This document shows positions 23,852 through 31,257 of a stretch of DNA of 33,863 nt, one piece after another. Position numbers and translations under genes: made by a program. The notes under the pieces are model-generated. The model was not told the DNA's origin and did not search any database. It worked only from the letters and a program-made list of their open reading frames with translations. The number at the start of each line of letters is the position of its first letter. The first letter of the stretch is position 1. Source of the DNA: Candidatus Saccharibacteria bacterium UBA6209 (lineage in GTDB: Bacteria > Patescibacteriota > Saccharimonadia > Saccharimonadales > Saccharimonadaceae); contig DISN01000011.1 of the NCBI GenBank assembly GCA_002421965.1, positions 1-33,863 of the forward strand. Reading direction: 5' to 3'.

Positions 23852-23867
23852 TGTGAGAAATTTCACA
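23852..23867 (-). promoter_or_regulatory. Crp-type operator upstream of the 118-residue protein
   Basis: TGTGA-N6-TCACA, perfect arms. On the minus strand 21 bases separate it from TACGAT (23830-23825), the same spacing as at 16511 and 19194. Confidence 0.65.
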
Positions 23868-23960
23868 CTTCACGAAGCCTTGCCACGAACTTAAGGCCCA
23901 CTCCTAGACGAAAATAGAACGTTCAAATTATCGAGAATTGTGCTTTATACCTGCCCAAAG

Positions 23961-24011
23961 AAAAACACCCGGCTTGGGGTGTTTTCCCGGCTACGCTTAC
24001 TGGTCACGGAC
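23961..24011 (-). repeat. tRNA-3'-end-like repeat, copy 0 with terminator
   Basis: Hairpin AAACACCC ... GGGGTGTTTT (23963-23985), then GGCTACGCTTACTGGTCAC and GGAC (23989-24011). The second part matches the repeat core found at 26476, 28843, 29358, 29937 and 30477 with three or four changes; the AT-rich spacer of the other copies is missing. Confidence 0.6.
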
Positions 24012-24034
24012 TTTATATACCCGACAAACAGAGC

Positions 24035-24065
24035 AAACCCAGTAGTTTGAGTGCATACTGGGCTT
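24035..24065 (-). repeat. Degenerate repeat hairpin
   Basis: AAACCCAGTA / TACTGGGCTT arms (one mismatch) around an 11-base loop GTTTGAGTGCA. The hairpins at 26430 and 30424 share the CCAGTA...TACTGG core and a similar loop. The tRNA-like core after it is no longer recognisable. Confidence 0.45.
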
Positions 24066-24202
24066 ACTGTTCATATGTTGTACTGACTCAGGGTAGGAGC
24101 CTAAATCGAAAGTGCCAGTTCATTGATTTATTCATGCCGGAGCCCTCTACTTGATAGGGTGACTTTTGGCTTGAGACTAGTCGGCACTACTCACAAACCA
24201 TC

Positions 24203-26338
24203 CTATTTTACTGTAAAGCTGAATGAACCTTTTGCGTAATCTACTTTTACCAACGAATCAGCCTGTATTGACCCGTCAATAATTTTCTTAGCAAGTTCGT
24301 TCAGTATCCGTTTCTGAATAACCCGTTTTAACGGCCGGGCGCCAAATGCCGGATCATACCCTTCATCCGCAAGTGCTTTTTTAGCATTATCTGAAAACTC
24401 GAGCTTAATGTCTTTTGACTTCTCGACTTCTTCCAGAAATGCCGCGAGTTGCATCTCGATAATATGCTGTATGTCGTTTTTGTCGATGCGATCAAATATG
24501 ACTATATCATCGATACGGTTTATAAATTCGGGGCGGAAATTGTGACTTAACTCCTGCTGCAGACGGCTCTCCAGACTGCTGAAATTTTTACCATCCCATT
24601 CCTGAATGTACTGCGAACCGATATTGCTGGTCATGATAATGATCGTATTTGAGAAATCAACCGTTCGGCCTTGACCATCCGTCAAGCGGCCATCATCAAG
24701 TACCTGCAACAATATATTAAATACATCCTGATGAGCTTTTTCAATCTCATCAAGCAACACAATACTGTACGGGCGACGACGCACTGCTTCCGTGAGTTGA
24801 CCACCTTGGTCGTAGCCGATGTATCCTGGCGGCGAGCCTATCAGGCGCGACACGGCGTGCCGTTCCATGTACTCGCTCATATCGATACGCGTGATAGCTC
24901 GCTCGTCGTCGAATAGCGCGACGGCAAGACTTTTGGCTAACTCGGTTTTACCGACGCCGGTCGGACCAAGAAAGAGAAACGAGCCAATCGGTCGGCGATA
25001 ATCGCCAATACCAGCCCGCGAACGACGAATAGCATTTGCGACCGCTTCAACGGCGCGATTTTGGCCAATCACACGCTTATGCAGGTCGTCTTCGAGATGC
25101 GCAAGCTTTTGCGTCTCACTTTCTTTGAGCCGATCAACCGGAATACCCGTCCATCTCGACACCACAGCGGCGATATCGTCTGCCGTCACTTCATCACGGA
25201 GCAGGCGCTGGTCGGCCGGTATCATGTTAATTTGGCGTCTGAGCTCGGTGAGATTTTGCTCGATTTCAGGAATCTCACCATATTTGATACGGCTGGCGGT
25301 AGAAAGGTCGCTCTCGTTTTCGGCCACCTCGAGCTTGGTTTTGGCTGCTTCGAGTTTCTCACTTTCGGCATTGAGCTTGTCTATCAAACTCTTTTCTTTT
25401 TGCCATTTCGCATCTAGCTCGTCTGCTTTAGCCTGAATAGTTCTGATTTCTTGCTCGATTTCGGCTTTTCGAGCTTTGGCGCTCTCGCTTTTATCCTTTT
25501 TGAGCGCTGTCTGCTCGATCTGCAGCTGCATGATTTTGCGGTTTAGCCGATCAAGTTCGATTGGCTTTGAATCAAGCTGCATCTTGAGCGCCGAAGTTGC
25601 CTCGTCGATAAGATCGACTGCTTTGTCAGGCAAAAAACGCTCGGTTATGTAGCGGTCACTAAGCCGCGCCGCCGCAATAATTGCTTCGTCCAGGATTTTT
25701 ACACCGTGATGGACCTCATATTTTTCTTGCAGTCCACGAAGTATCGCGACAGTACTATCAAAGTCGGGCTCACCCACATAGACAGGCTGCAACCGGCGCT
25801 CGAGCGCAGCATCTTTTTCAATGTACTGGCGATATTCGTCTAGTGTTGTGGCGCCGATTAAATGCAGTTTACCGCGCGCCATCATCGGTTTGAGCATATT
25901 GGCAGCGTCGACCGCACCTTCAGCCTTGCCGGCCCCAACAAGCGTGTGTATCTCGTCAATGAATAAAATAATCTCTCCGGCAGCTTCTTCAATTTCTTTC
26001 AGAACCGACTGTAGGCGCTCCTCAAATTGTCCACGATATCCGGCACCAGCGAGCAGACTGCTGATTTCAAGACCCACGACGCGTTTGTTTTTCAGGCTTT
26101 GCGGCACGTCACCTTTGACGATACGCTGTGCCAAGCCCTCAACAATAGCCGTCTTACCGACACCTGGCTCACCGATTAGCACCGGGTTATTTTTACTCCG
26201 GCGAGACAACACCTGCATACATCGACGAATTTCTTCGTCGCGGCCGATGACTGGATCAAGTTTACCTTCACGCGCAAGCTGCGTAAAATCTTGTCCAAAT
26301 TGCTCGAGTGGTTTTTTCGTATTTTCTTGTGGCTGCAT
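24203..26338 (-). CDS. clpB: ClpB-type disaggregase lacking the N domain
   Basis: 711 residues from MQPQENTKKPLEQFGQDF. First AAA+ domain: Walker A GEPGVGKT, Walker B ILFIDEIHTL. Middle coiled-coil domain (about 230-360, from LDSKPIELDRLNRKIMQLQ to ELRRQINM), the hallmark of ClpB rather than ClpA/C. Second AAA+ domain: GPTGVGKTELAK, VLLDEIEKAH, and the C-terminal FGARPLKRVIQ sensor. The usual N-terminal Clp_N repeats (about 140 residues) are absent, as in the short ClpB isoform. It extracts polypeptides from aggregates with DnaK and small heat-shock proteins. AGGAGG precedes the ATG. The promoter is overlapped by CIRCE. The tripeptide for ClpP docking is not apparent. Confidence 0.96.
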   Translation of the reverse strand: MQPQENTKKPLEQFGQDFTQLAREGKLDPVIGRDEEIRRCMQVLSRRSKNNPVLIGEPGVGKTAIVEGLAQRIVKGDVPQSLKNKRVVGLEISSLLAGAGYRGQFEERLQSVLKEIEEAAGEIILFIDEIHTLVGAGKAEGAVDAANMLKPMMARGKLHLIGATTLDEYRQYIEKDAALERRLQPVYVGEPDFDSTVAILRGLQEKYEVHHGVKILDEAIIAAARLSDRYITERFLPDKAVDLIDEATSALKMQLDSKPIELDRLNRKIMQLQIEQTALKKDKSESAKARKAEIEQEIRTIQAKADELDAKWQKEKSLIDKLNAESEKLEAAKTKLEVAENESDLSTASRIKYGEIPEIEQNLTELRRQINMIPADQRLLRDEVTADDIAAVVSRWTGIPVDRLKESETQKLAHLEDDLHKRVIGQNRAVEAVANAIRRSRAGIGDYRRPIGSFLFLGPTGVGKTELAKSLAVALFDDERAITRIDMSEYMERHAVSRLIGSPPGYIGYDQGGQLTEAVRRRPYSIVLLDEIEKAHQDVFNILLQVLDDGRLTDGQGRTVDFSNTIIIMTSNIGSQYIQEWDGKNFSSLESRLQQELSHNFRPEFINRIDDIVIFDRIDKNDIQHIIEMQLAAFLEEVEKSKDIKLEFSDNAKKALADEGYDPAFGARPLKRVIQKRILNELAKKIIDGSIQADSLVKVDYAKGSFSFTVK

Positions 26339-26362
26339 ATATCTATACCTCCTATGCGTACT

Positions 26363-26391
26363 ATTATACAAAATTAGCACTCTCAATGCAA
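26363..26391 (-). promoter_or_regulatory. clpB promoter
   Basis: Minus strand TTGCAT (26391-26386), 17-base spacer, TATAAT (26368-26363), with the -35 inside the CIRCE spacer. Confidence 0.85.
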
Positions 26392-26400
26392 GAGTGCTAA
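26374..26400. promoter_or_regulatory. CIRCE operator (HrcA site) of clpB
   Basis: TTAGCACTC-N9-GAGTGCTAA, the exact consensus. HrcA itself is not encoded in the window. Confidence 0.95.
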
Positions 26401-26429
26401 TTTAGATGATTTAATTGTTATCAAAATAC

Positions 26430-26499
26430 CCAGTAGCGTGAATACTTACTGGTTCTTCTGTAGAATATGTGCTCTTGGCTCCGCTTACAGGTTACGAAC
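26430..26499 (-). repeat. tRNA-3'-end-like repeat, copy A
   Basis: Hairpin CCAGTA-N11-TACTGG (loop GCGTGAATACT), AT-rich spacer, then core TGGCTCCGCTTACAGGTTAC and GAAC (26476-26499). Read on the minus strand it resembles a tRNA T-loop, acceptor 3' strand, CCA and terminator. The kinase stop codon lies inside the core. Confidence 0.75.
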
Positions 26500-27007
26500 T
26501 CAGGAATAACAGTATCTGATTGACGACTTTATCAATCGACTCGTTGGCATTAATTTCATATTCATTCTCTATATCTTGTAAGGGATTGTTAACAATCCAT
26601 TCTAATAAAGCCTCTTCATTAATGGTAGGGTTGAAGTCTTTTTTTCTATCTTCTGCAACAACGCGCAATTTAAGATTGTCTTCACTCACTGCTAGTCTAA
26701 ATACAAATACATCAGCTCCTAACATTTTTGCAGCGGCTAGATACGGCGTTATCGATTCTGAGGAGCTGAATCCCCTTGCGACAATAACACTTTTATTCTC
26801 CTCAATAATTTTCTTTGCCATAGCTAATTCTAAATTACGAATTTCTGAGTAAATACCTCGATCATCACCTACCATACCAGCTAAAAAAGTCAGAATTGCG
26901 TTATGGTCAATAAATATACTGCCAGTTCTTTTCGATAGCAGTTTAGCTGCGGTTGTTTTGCCACTACCAGGATATCCGCGGATAATAATCATTTTGCAAT
27001 TATTCAT
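26492..27007 (-). CDS. P-loop kinase-like protein (AAA_33 type)
   Basis: 171 residues. Walker A IIRGYPGSGKTTAAKLLSKR at the N-terminus, then a conserved IDHNAIL segment where small-molecule kinases bind their substrate, a Walker-B-like VIVARGFSSSES, and a lid with Arg/Lys pairs (VVAEDRKKDF). This is the fold of zeta-toxin, chloramphenicol-phosphotransferase and shikimate-kinase-like enzymes; the substrate is unknown. TATAGT ends six bases before the ATG, so the gene is leaderless and has its own promoter. It is the first unit of the repeat-bounded array and is more AT-rich than clpB. Its last codons run into the repeat. Confidence 0.82.
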   Translation of the reverse strand: MNNCKMIIIRGYPGSGKTTAAKLLSKRTGSIFIDHNAILTFLAGMVGDDRGIYSEIRNLELAMAKKIIEENKSVIVARGFSSSESITPYLAAAKMLGADVFVFRLAVSEDNLKLRVVAEDRKKDFNPTINEEALLEWIVNNPLQDIENEYEINANESIDKVVNQILLFLSS

Positions 27008-27023
27008 ATCTTTACTATAACAA

Positions 27024-27081
27024 AAAGCCCAGCGTCTATACTACTGGACTTCTTGTCACATATATACTCATGGCTCAGCAC
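27024..27081 (-). repeat. tRNA-3'-end-like repeat, copy B
   Basis: Hairpin AAGCCCAG-N11-CTGGACTT, then a stretch (27046-27075) identical over 30 bases to 31234-31263 at the 3' end of tRNA-Asn. After TGGCTC the T-arm-like part is diverged. On the minus strand the hairpin is followed by TTTTTG. Confidence 0.8.
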
Positions 27082-27191
27082 GATAGAGGAAGTTATTACG
27101 ATGATTAAGCACAGTTCCTACTAGTAATTGATGAGAAATACAGAACTCCACTTCACTAGAATAATTATCACTGCCATTATAAACTCGGATT

Positions 27192-28073
27192 ATGACAACC
27201 GAAAGACCATTACCCTACATAGGCATCAGCGGAGTAAACAACCTCAAACACAACTCAAATCCCGAAAATACAGGTATGCAGTACTGGCTTATGGACCAGT
27301 TTGTCTGGGCCGGTCTAGATGACGAGAGCCATCAAAATCAACGACAGTTATTATTGGGTGTAAAGGCGGTACACAAAACTCAATATCTTGACGTAGAAAA
27401 CAAGTACGGCCGAGAGTGGTATCCGGTTGGTGCTGATGAATTTGAATCGTCACTTGATAGCGGTGGTATAGAGGCTCTACGAACTGCCCAGATATACTTT
27501 GACGCAGACCATGTCGCTGATGCTGATTACAGAAACGAATTCATTAAGCGCATTTGCAGCCGTGGCTACAAGTGGCTTAATGCCCTTCAGTTCGATTTAC
27601 TCCCATGGCACGACAATGACACACTATTACCATTTCTTGAAGAGGTTAAACAAACCACTGGTCACACTATCATTTTGCAGGCTCATGGCGAGTCAATGCA
27701 GAAACTTACCCCAGATGGCACTATTCGCAAGCTCGGTAGGTACGCACAATTTTTAGACTATGTGCTATTCGATGCGTCACACGGAAAAGGACTTAAGCTA
27801 GACACTCATTCCCTCTTACCCTTTCTTGATGCTGCCTATGGCTCGACCGAATTAGCTAATGTTGGTTTTGGTGTTGCGGGCGGACTTTCAGCGGATATTG
27901 TACAAGATGAACTCCCGAAGCTTCTTGAGAAACATGGTGATATTTCATGGGACGCAGAAGGACGACTACATAAGCAGTGCGAAGATGGGACTTATGAATT
28001 CGACTGGGCAGCGGCCAAGGAATACCTTCAAGCCTCTGATGCTATATTAAAAAACTCTACTCGGGAGGTATAA
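27192..28073 (+). CDS. TIM-barrel-like protein, possibly phosphoribosylanthranilate-isomerase-related
   Basis: 293 residues, soluble. YIGISGVNNLKHN at the start, IILQAHGES in the middle (like the strand with IQLHG in TrpF), LFDASHGKGLKLD, and NVGFGVAGGLSADIVQDELP near the end (like AGGL-x-PxNV in TrpF and related phosphoribosyl barrels). This pattern of strand-end motifs suggests a TrpF-like TIM barrel, but it is longer than TrpF (about 200) and no Trp genes are near, so the reaction is unknown. TATAAA ends eight bases before the ATG, with no Shine-Dalgarno. It is followed after seven bases by the HTH-Nudix gene; the two share one interval of the array and may act together. Confidence 0.55.
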   Translation: MTTERPLPYIGISGVNNLKHNSNPENTGMQYWLMDQFVWAGLDDESHQNQRQLLLGVKAVHKTQYLDVENKYGREWYPVGADEFESSLDSGGIEALRTAQIYFDADHVADADYRNEFIKRICSRGYKWLNALQFDLLPWHDNDTLLPFLEEVKQTTGHTIILQAHGESMQKLTPDGTIRKLGRYAQFLDYVLFDASHGKGLKLDTHSLLPFLDAAYGSTELANVGFGVAGGLSADIVQDELPKLLEKHGDISWDAEGRLHKQCEDGTYEFDWAAAKEYLQASDAILKNSTREV

Positions 28074-28080
28074 TTACATC

Positions 28081-28794
28081 ATGGTCACTCCTTATGAAGC
28101 AGACGCACACACTGCCCAGATGACGATCTTACGCACACTTCTCATTGAGAGCATATCGTCTTTCTCTGAGCTTAGGCGTGCAACCCATTTAACGAGCGAC
28201 CACGCTAACTTTCATATTAAGAAACTCATTGTCGCCGACATGGTCGAACACACTCCAAAATCGTACGGTAAATACCAGCTAACTCGCAAAGGCAAAGAAT
28301 ATGCCAATAGAATGGACACCGAAGAACTCGTCATCGAGAAGCAGCCCAAACTTGTGGTAGATATCGGTATTGAAGATGGCAATGGAAAATTCCTATTTCA
28401 AGAGCGTCGTAAACAACCCTATTCAGGATACTGGGGGTTCCCAACAGGTAAAATACGCTGGGGAGAGACAATCCTTGAAGCAGCTGCTCGTGAACTTATG
28501 GAAGAAACTGGGCTCACCGCTACACTGAAAGCCGTGGGAGTACACCACAAACTTGATTACAATGAAAACAGTGAGATGCTAGAAGACAAATATATGATTC
28601 TTGTACACGGAGTAAATCCTCAGGGCACAATGATAATTGAAACGGAAACCCACACAAATCACTGGCTTACACCCGATGAGCACTCTGTGTTAGACAAGCG
28701 TTTCGGTGATATTGACGAGACACTTAGTTTTATTCGTGGCTCACATGCGTTCCTGACAGAAACAGAGTATCGCTACAAGAATGATGCATACTAG
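28081..28794 (+). CDS. HTH-Nudix fusion protein
   Basis: 237 residues. N-terminal winged helix (about 10-75: LRTLLIESISSFSELRRATH, HANFHIKKLIVADMVEHTPK, YQLTRKGKEYAN), then a Nudix domain with a complete box GKIRWGETILEAAARELMEE and TGL (Gx5Ex7REUxEExGU). In NrtR-type regulators the Nudix domain comes first; here the order is reversed. Either a metabolite-sensing regulator or a hydrolase with a DNA-binding arm. TATAAT ends six bases before the ATG, and GGGAGG lies 12 bases up, so both a leaderless internal transcript and read-through from the TIM-barrel gene are possible. Confidence 0.85.
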   Translation: MVTPYEADAHTAQMTILRTLLIESISSFSELRRATHLTSDHANFHIKKLIVADMVEHTPKSYGKYQLTRKGKEYANRMDTEELVIEKQPKLVVDIGIEDGNGKFLFQERRKQPYSGYWGFPTGKIRWGETILEAAARELMEETGLTATLKAVGVHHKLDYNENSEMLEDKYMILVHGVNPQGTMIIETETHTNHWLTPDEHSVLDKRFGDIDETLSFIRGSHAFLTETEYRYKNDAY

Positions 28795-28812
28795 CGTCAA
28801 GCTAAACAAAAA

Positions 28813-28866
28813 CACCATGACTTTCATCATAGTGCCTATGCTTGGCTCAGCTTACAGGTCACGGAC
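28813..28866 (-). repeat. tRNA-3'-end-like repeat, copy C
   Basis: Hairpin CACCATGA-CTTTCA-TCATAGTG, then core TGGCTCAGCTTACAGGTCAC and GGAC (28843-28866). The hairpin differs in sequence from other copies, but on the minus strand it too is followed by TTTTTG, so a terminator is conserved in function rather than sequence. Confidence 0.7.
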
Positions 28867-28883
28867 TTTACATCATGGTCAAA

Positions 28884-29261
28884 TTAGTAGTTCTGAATCA
28901 TACCAATGTTATTACCTTCGGTGTCGGAAACTATTGCGAAGGCCATCATACCATCCACTTCTTGACGCGGTTGAATTATACGACCACCAGCAGCAATAAC
29001 TTTCTCAATCTTAGCATCTAAGTCACTGACTGTAATAACAATGTGTGGTTTGTTAAAAGTCTCTGAGCGAGGCGCAATACTTCCATTGATGGTGCCTTTC
29101 TCTAAAGGCTGCATATCTTCTCCAGACTGGGCTGTCTGAGCATGCAAGCTACCATCACCCATGCCCATATCTGGAGTCTGCCATCCAAATACTCCGCTAT
29201 AAAACTCACCTGCACGTTTTAAATCATCTGCTGGTAATTCAAACCATGTAACTTTGTCCAT
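28884..29261 (-). CDS. Glyoxalase/bleomycin-resistance (VOC) family protein
   Basis: 125 residues with two beta-alpha-beta-beta-beta modules: VTWFELPADDLKRAGEFYSG with VFGWQ, and PHIVITVSDLDAKIEKVIAA ending in the AIVSDTEGNNIGM strand. VOC enzymes use a divalent metal to isomerise, cleave or bind small molecules, or only sequester drugs. The Glu in DTEGN is at the usual ligand position, the His usual in the N-terminal strand is replaced (VTWFEL). AGGAG precedes the ATG. TGC-TATGCT further up is the -10. The sole gene between copies C and D. Confidence 0.88.
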   Translation of the reverse strand: MDKVTWFELPADDLKRAGEFYSGVFGWQTPDMGMGDGSLHAQTAQSGEDMQPLEKGTINGSIAPRSETFNKPHIVITVSDLDAKIEKVIAAGGRIIQPRQEVDGMMAFAIVSDTEGNNIGMIQNY

Positions 29262-29308
29262 TGTTTTTTCTCCTAAATCTTTAGTTGATTCATAATCTCA
29301 GCATAGCA

Positions 29309-29381
29309 AAAAGTCCAGCGTGAATGCTTACTGGACTTCTGCTCAAATATCTTGTCTTGGCTCCGCTTACAGGTCACGAAC
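29309..29381 (-). repeat. tRNA-3'-end-like repeat, copy D
   Basis: Hairpin AAGTCCAG-N12-CTGGACTT (loop CGTGAATGCTTA), spacer, core TGGCTCCGCTTACAGGTCAC and GAAC (29358-29381). Confidence 0.75.
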
Positions 29382-29464
29382 TTTCTAACAGGAGTAATGT
29401 GAGACGAATGAGACACGGAACGCACTTTGTCGAGAGTGTCTCAATGCTCGCGTATAATAGAAGC

Positions 29465-29902
29465 ATGAATACAGTTATTGAAAAACGATCAGCCGGTGGA
29501 ATTGTCCATTCAGAGGGAAAATTTCTAGTAATTAAAGCTATTCCTTACGACGAGACTATTCTTCCAAAAGGAACTATAGAAGAGGGTGAAACCCCCGAGC
29601 AGACAGCTGTCCGGGAAGTATTAGAAGAGACGGGTTATAAAACAAGCATTACTGTAAAGTTAGGCGAGATATCATACGAGTTTGATGAGGACGACGGCAA
29701 ACGCTATCGTAAAACAGTCTACTACTATCTCATGGATTTAATTGACAAAGATGCTGAACCTACACCAGATCGCCAAGAGGATGAGGACTTTGAAAACATT
29801 TGGCTAACCGTCGATGAGGCCATGTTACAACTGACTCATGATAATAGTAAAAACATGCTACAAAAAGCACTTGAGATATTAGAAAAATTAAAAGAAGTCT
29901 AA
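29465..29902 (+). CDS. Nudix hydrolase
   Basis: 145 residues from MNTVIEKRSAGGIVHSEGK. Nudix box GTIEEGETPEQTAVREVLEE followed by TGY, complete. Short domain with YYYLMDLIDKDAEP, similar to bacterial diadenosine-polyphosphate or NTP pyrophosphohydrolases (MutT-like); the precise substrate is unknown. TATAAT (29453-29458) stands exactly six bases before the ATG, so leaderless. The sole gene between copies D and E; its stop lies inside the E hairpin. Confidence 0.93.
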   Translation: MNTVIEKRSAGGIVHSEGKFLVIKAIPYDETILPKGTIEEGETPEQTAVREVLEETGYKTSITVKLGEISYEFDEDDGKRYRKTVYYYLMDLIDKDAEPTPDRQEDEDFENIWLTVDEAMLQLTHDNSKNMLQKALEILEKLKEV

Positions 29903-29960
29903 CCACTTGTTAGACTCCTTGTCACATATATACTCTTGGCTCCGCTTGCAGGTCACGGAC
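29896..29960 (-). repeat. tRNA-3'-end-like repeat, copy E
   Basis: Hairpin AGTCTAAC-CACTT-GTTAGACT, then CTTGTCACATATATACTC (identical to the tRNA-Asn 3' flank), then core TGGCTCCGCTTGCAGGTCAC and GGAC (29937-29960). It links the tRNA-Asn flank type and the common core in one copy. Confidence 0.8.
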
Positions 29961-29967
29961 CTTGTAA

Positions 29968-30390
29968 CTATCGTAAGTTACTGGCTTCAGCTAGGCGAAC
30001 CATCCTATCAATGAACCAAAATTTAACAACCATAACAAGCAGCGATGATAGCACGAGGGGTATGAGTTCTTGTTGCCAACCAAAGTAAATAAACAGTCCA
30101 AATAATGGAATATTGGCTAAGTTAAGTAGCGTTGGCAGATCACGTCTCAATTTTTTACCATCCTTAAAGTAAAACCTTTCACCAATAACCCCTTTACTCA
30201 TCCAGTTATCGACATTTTTAGGTCGTGGAAATAGCACCGGATTCACAACAAGCCAAACCAAAGTTATTCCTATAATCCAATAACTGTGCAAATATAAGCC
30301 CACTGCCAGCATCGGCATAGATAGAACACGGCTCCATCCGCTCCATGGATTAGTATGTCTATCCCAGACTTTATCACTTAGTATTGCCAT
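29968..30390 (-). CDS. Small membrane protein, DUF6653-like
   Basis: 140 residues. Opening WDRHTNPWSGWSR, then paired TM helices (VLSMPMLAVGLYLHSYWIIG; ITLVWLVVNPVLFPRP), a loop NWMSKGVIGERFYF, and two more helices (LLNLANIPLFGLFIYFGW; LVLSSLLVMVVKFWFID). The WDRHxNPxSGWxR and NPxLFPxP patterns recall small uncharacterised membrane proteins of the DUF6653 type; I am not certain. TACAGT ends six bases before the ATG; leaderless. The sole gene between copies E and F. Confidence 0.7.
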   Translation of the reverse strand: MAILSDKVWDRHTNPWSGWSRVLSMPMLAVGLYLHSYWIIGITLVWLVVNPVLFPRPKNVDNWMSKGVIGERFYFKDGKKLRRDLPTLLNLANIPLFGLFIYFGWQQELIPLVLSSLLVMVVKFWFIDRMVRLAEASNLR

Positions 30391-30423
30391 AAACCTACTG
30401 TAGCAGAAGATTAAATTAAAAAA

Positions 30424-30500
30424 AGGTTATCCAGTAGCGTGAATGCTTACTGGATAACCTGTAAAATATATGCTCTTGGCTCCGCTTACAGGTCACGGAC
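30424..30500 (-). repeat. tRNA-3'-end-like repeat, copy F
   Basis: A 13-bp perfect hairpin (30424-30436 / 30448-30460, loop GCGTGAATGCT), AT-rich spacer, core TGGCTCCGCTTACAGGTCAC and GGAC (30477-30500). On the minus strand seven T residues follow: a strong terminator. Confidence 0.8.
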
Positions 30501-30584
30501 TAGTATTTATCCATATGTAGAAACGATAAGTTCATGAGCATCTACTATCTATTCGTAATCAACTTTTTAGGCTATAATAAATTA

Positions 30585-31211
30585 ATGCTGAATATTTTTA
30601 ATAACCTAGAGGCTTGGGTTACAACTGTCATGGAGCAATTAGGTGAACCGGGCGTCGGTTTACTCGTACTGCTTGAAAATCTATTTCCACCCATCCCAAG
30701 CGAATTGATTTTGCCACTTGCGGGTTTTACCGCTAGCAAAGGGGATTTTTTAATTATAAGTGTAATATTGTGGGCAACGCTCGGCTCGGTAGTCGGCGCG
30801 ATAATTCTGTACAAAGTAGGCGCATTGTTGGGACGTGATCGTACACGTGCCATATTCCGAAAAATGCCTCTTGTCAGCATTAATGATGTTGATAAAACCG
30901 AAGCATGGTTTATAAAGCACGAAGCTAAGACGGTTTTTTACGGAAGAATGGTACCCATTTTTCGTAGTCTTATATCTATTCCGGCAGGAGTTGAACGTAT
31001 GAATATGGGCTTATTCGTTGCGTATACGACCGCAGGAAGTCTAATCTGGAACAGCACGCTCACAGGTCTTGGGTTTATCCTTGGCGAGAACTTTCATTTA
31101 GTTGAAGAATATGTCAGCCTTTTTCAATACTTAGTTATAGTGGTTGTTATTATAGGAGTCGGATACTTTGTAGCTAGACGATTGCGTCAAAGAAATACTA
31201 AACAGCAATAA
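30585..31211 (+). CDS. DedA-family (VTT-domain) membrane protein
   Basis: 208 residues from MLNIFNNLEAWVTTVMEQLG. The DedA signature is present: GLLVLLENLFPPIPSELILP, the GxxxG-rich helix (LGSVVGAIILYKVGALLG), and FYGRMVPIFRSLISIPAG with the conserved Arg pair. The family moves undecaprenyl phosphate or other phospholipids across the membrane. TATAAT (30573-30578) is six bases before this ATG, whereas an upstream in-frame ATG (30534) would precede the promoter. The last gene of the array; it lies between copy F and the tRNA-Asn terminator. Confidence 0.93.
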   Translation: MLNIFNNLEAWVTTVMEQLGEPGVGLLVLLENLFPPIPSELILPLAGFTASKGDFLIISVILWATLGSVVGAIILYKVGALLGRDRTRAIFRKMPLVSINDVDKTEAWFIKHEAKTVFYGRMVPIFRSLISIPAGVERMNMGLFVAYTTAGSLIWNSTLTGLGFILGENFHLVEEYVSLFQYLVIVVVIIGVGYFVARRLRQRNTKQQ

Positions 31212-31213
31212 AA

Positions 31214-31240
31214 AGAAGCCTAACTACTTGCTAGACTTCT
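31214..31240 (-). terminator. tRNA-Asn terminator
   Basis: AGAAGCCTA / TAGACTTCT stem (one mismatch), followed on the minus strand by TTTTTATT. This is the hairpin from which the array copies appear to derive. Confidence 0.8.
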
Positions 31241-31257
31241 TGTCACATATATACTCA

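Larger units (their letters stand above)
23868..24202. other. Gene-free region with terminator and degenerate repeat copies
   Basis: No convincing ORF. It contains the repeat-like copies at 23961-24011 and 24035-24065. The rest, to the clpB stop, is unassigned, with a minor CCCTCTACTTGATAGGG hairpin at about 24142-24158. Confidence 0.6.

Noticed and set aside
14462..26386. Block of foreign origin from codon use
   Set aside because: Leu CTA codons seem rarer here than in some flanking genes by eye, but pgi in the flank also uses few, so without a computed comparison this is not supportable.
29324..29464. 47-residue N-terminal extension of the Nudix protein
   Set aside because: It would be encoded by repeat copy D and precede the TATAAT promoter; the ATG at 29465 fits the leaderless pattern.
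26430..30500. Classical integron attC sites
   Set aside because: No GTTRRRY/RYYYAAC core sites and no integrase; cargo genes are in both orientations and have their own promoters.
26476..30500. Additional functional tRNA genes at each repeat
   Set aside because: Only the T-loop to CCA portion is present; the T-stem 5' strand, anticodon arm and acceptor 5' strand are missing.
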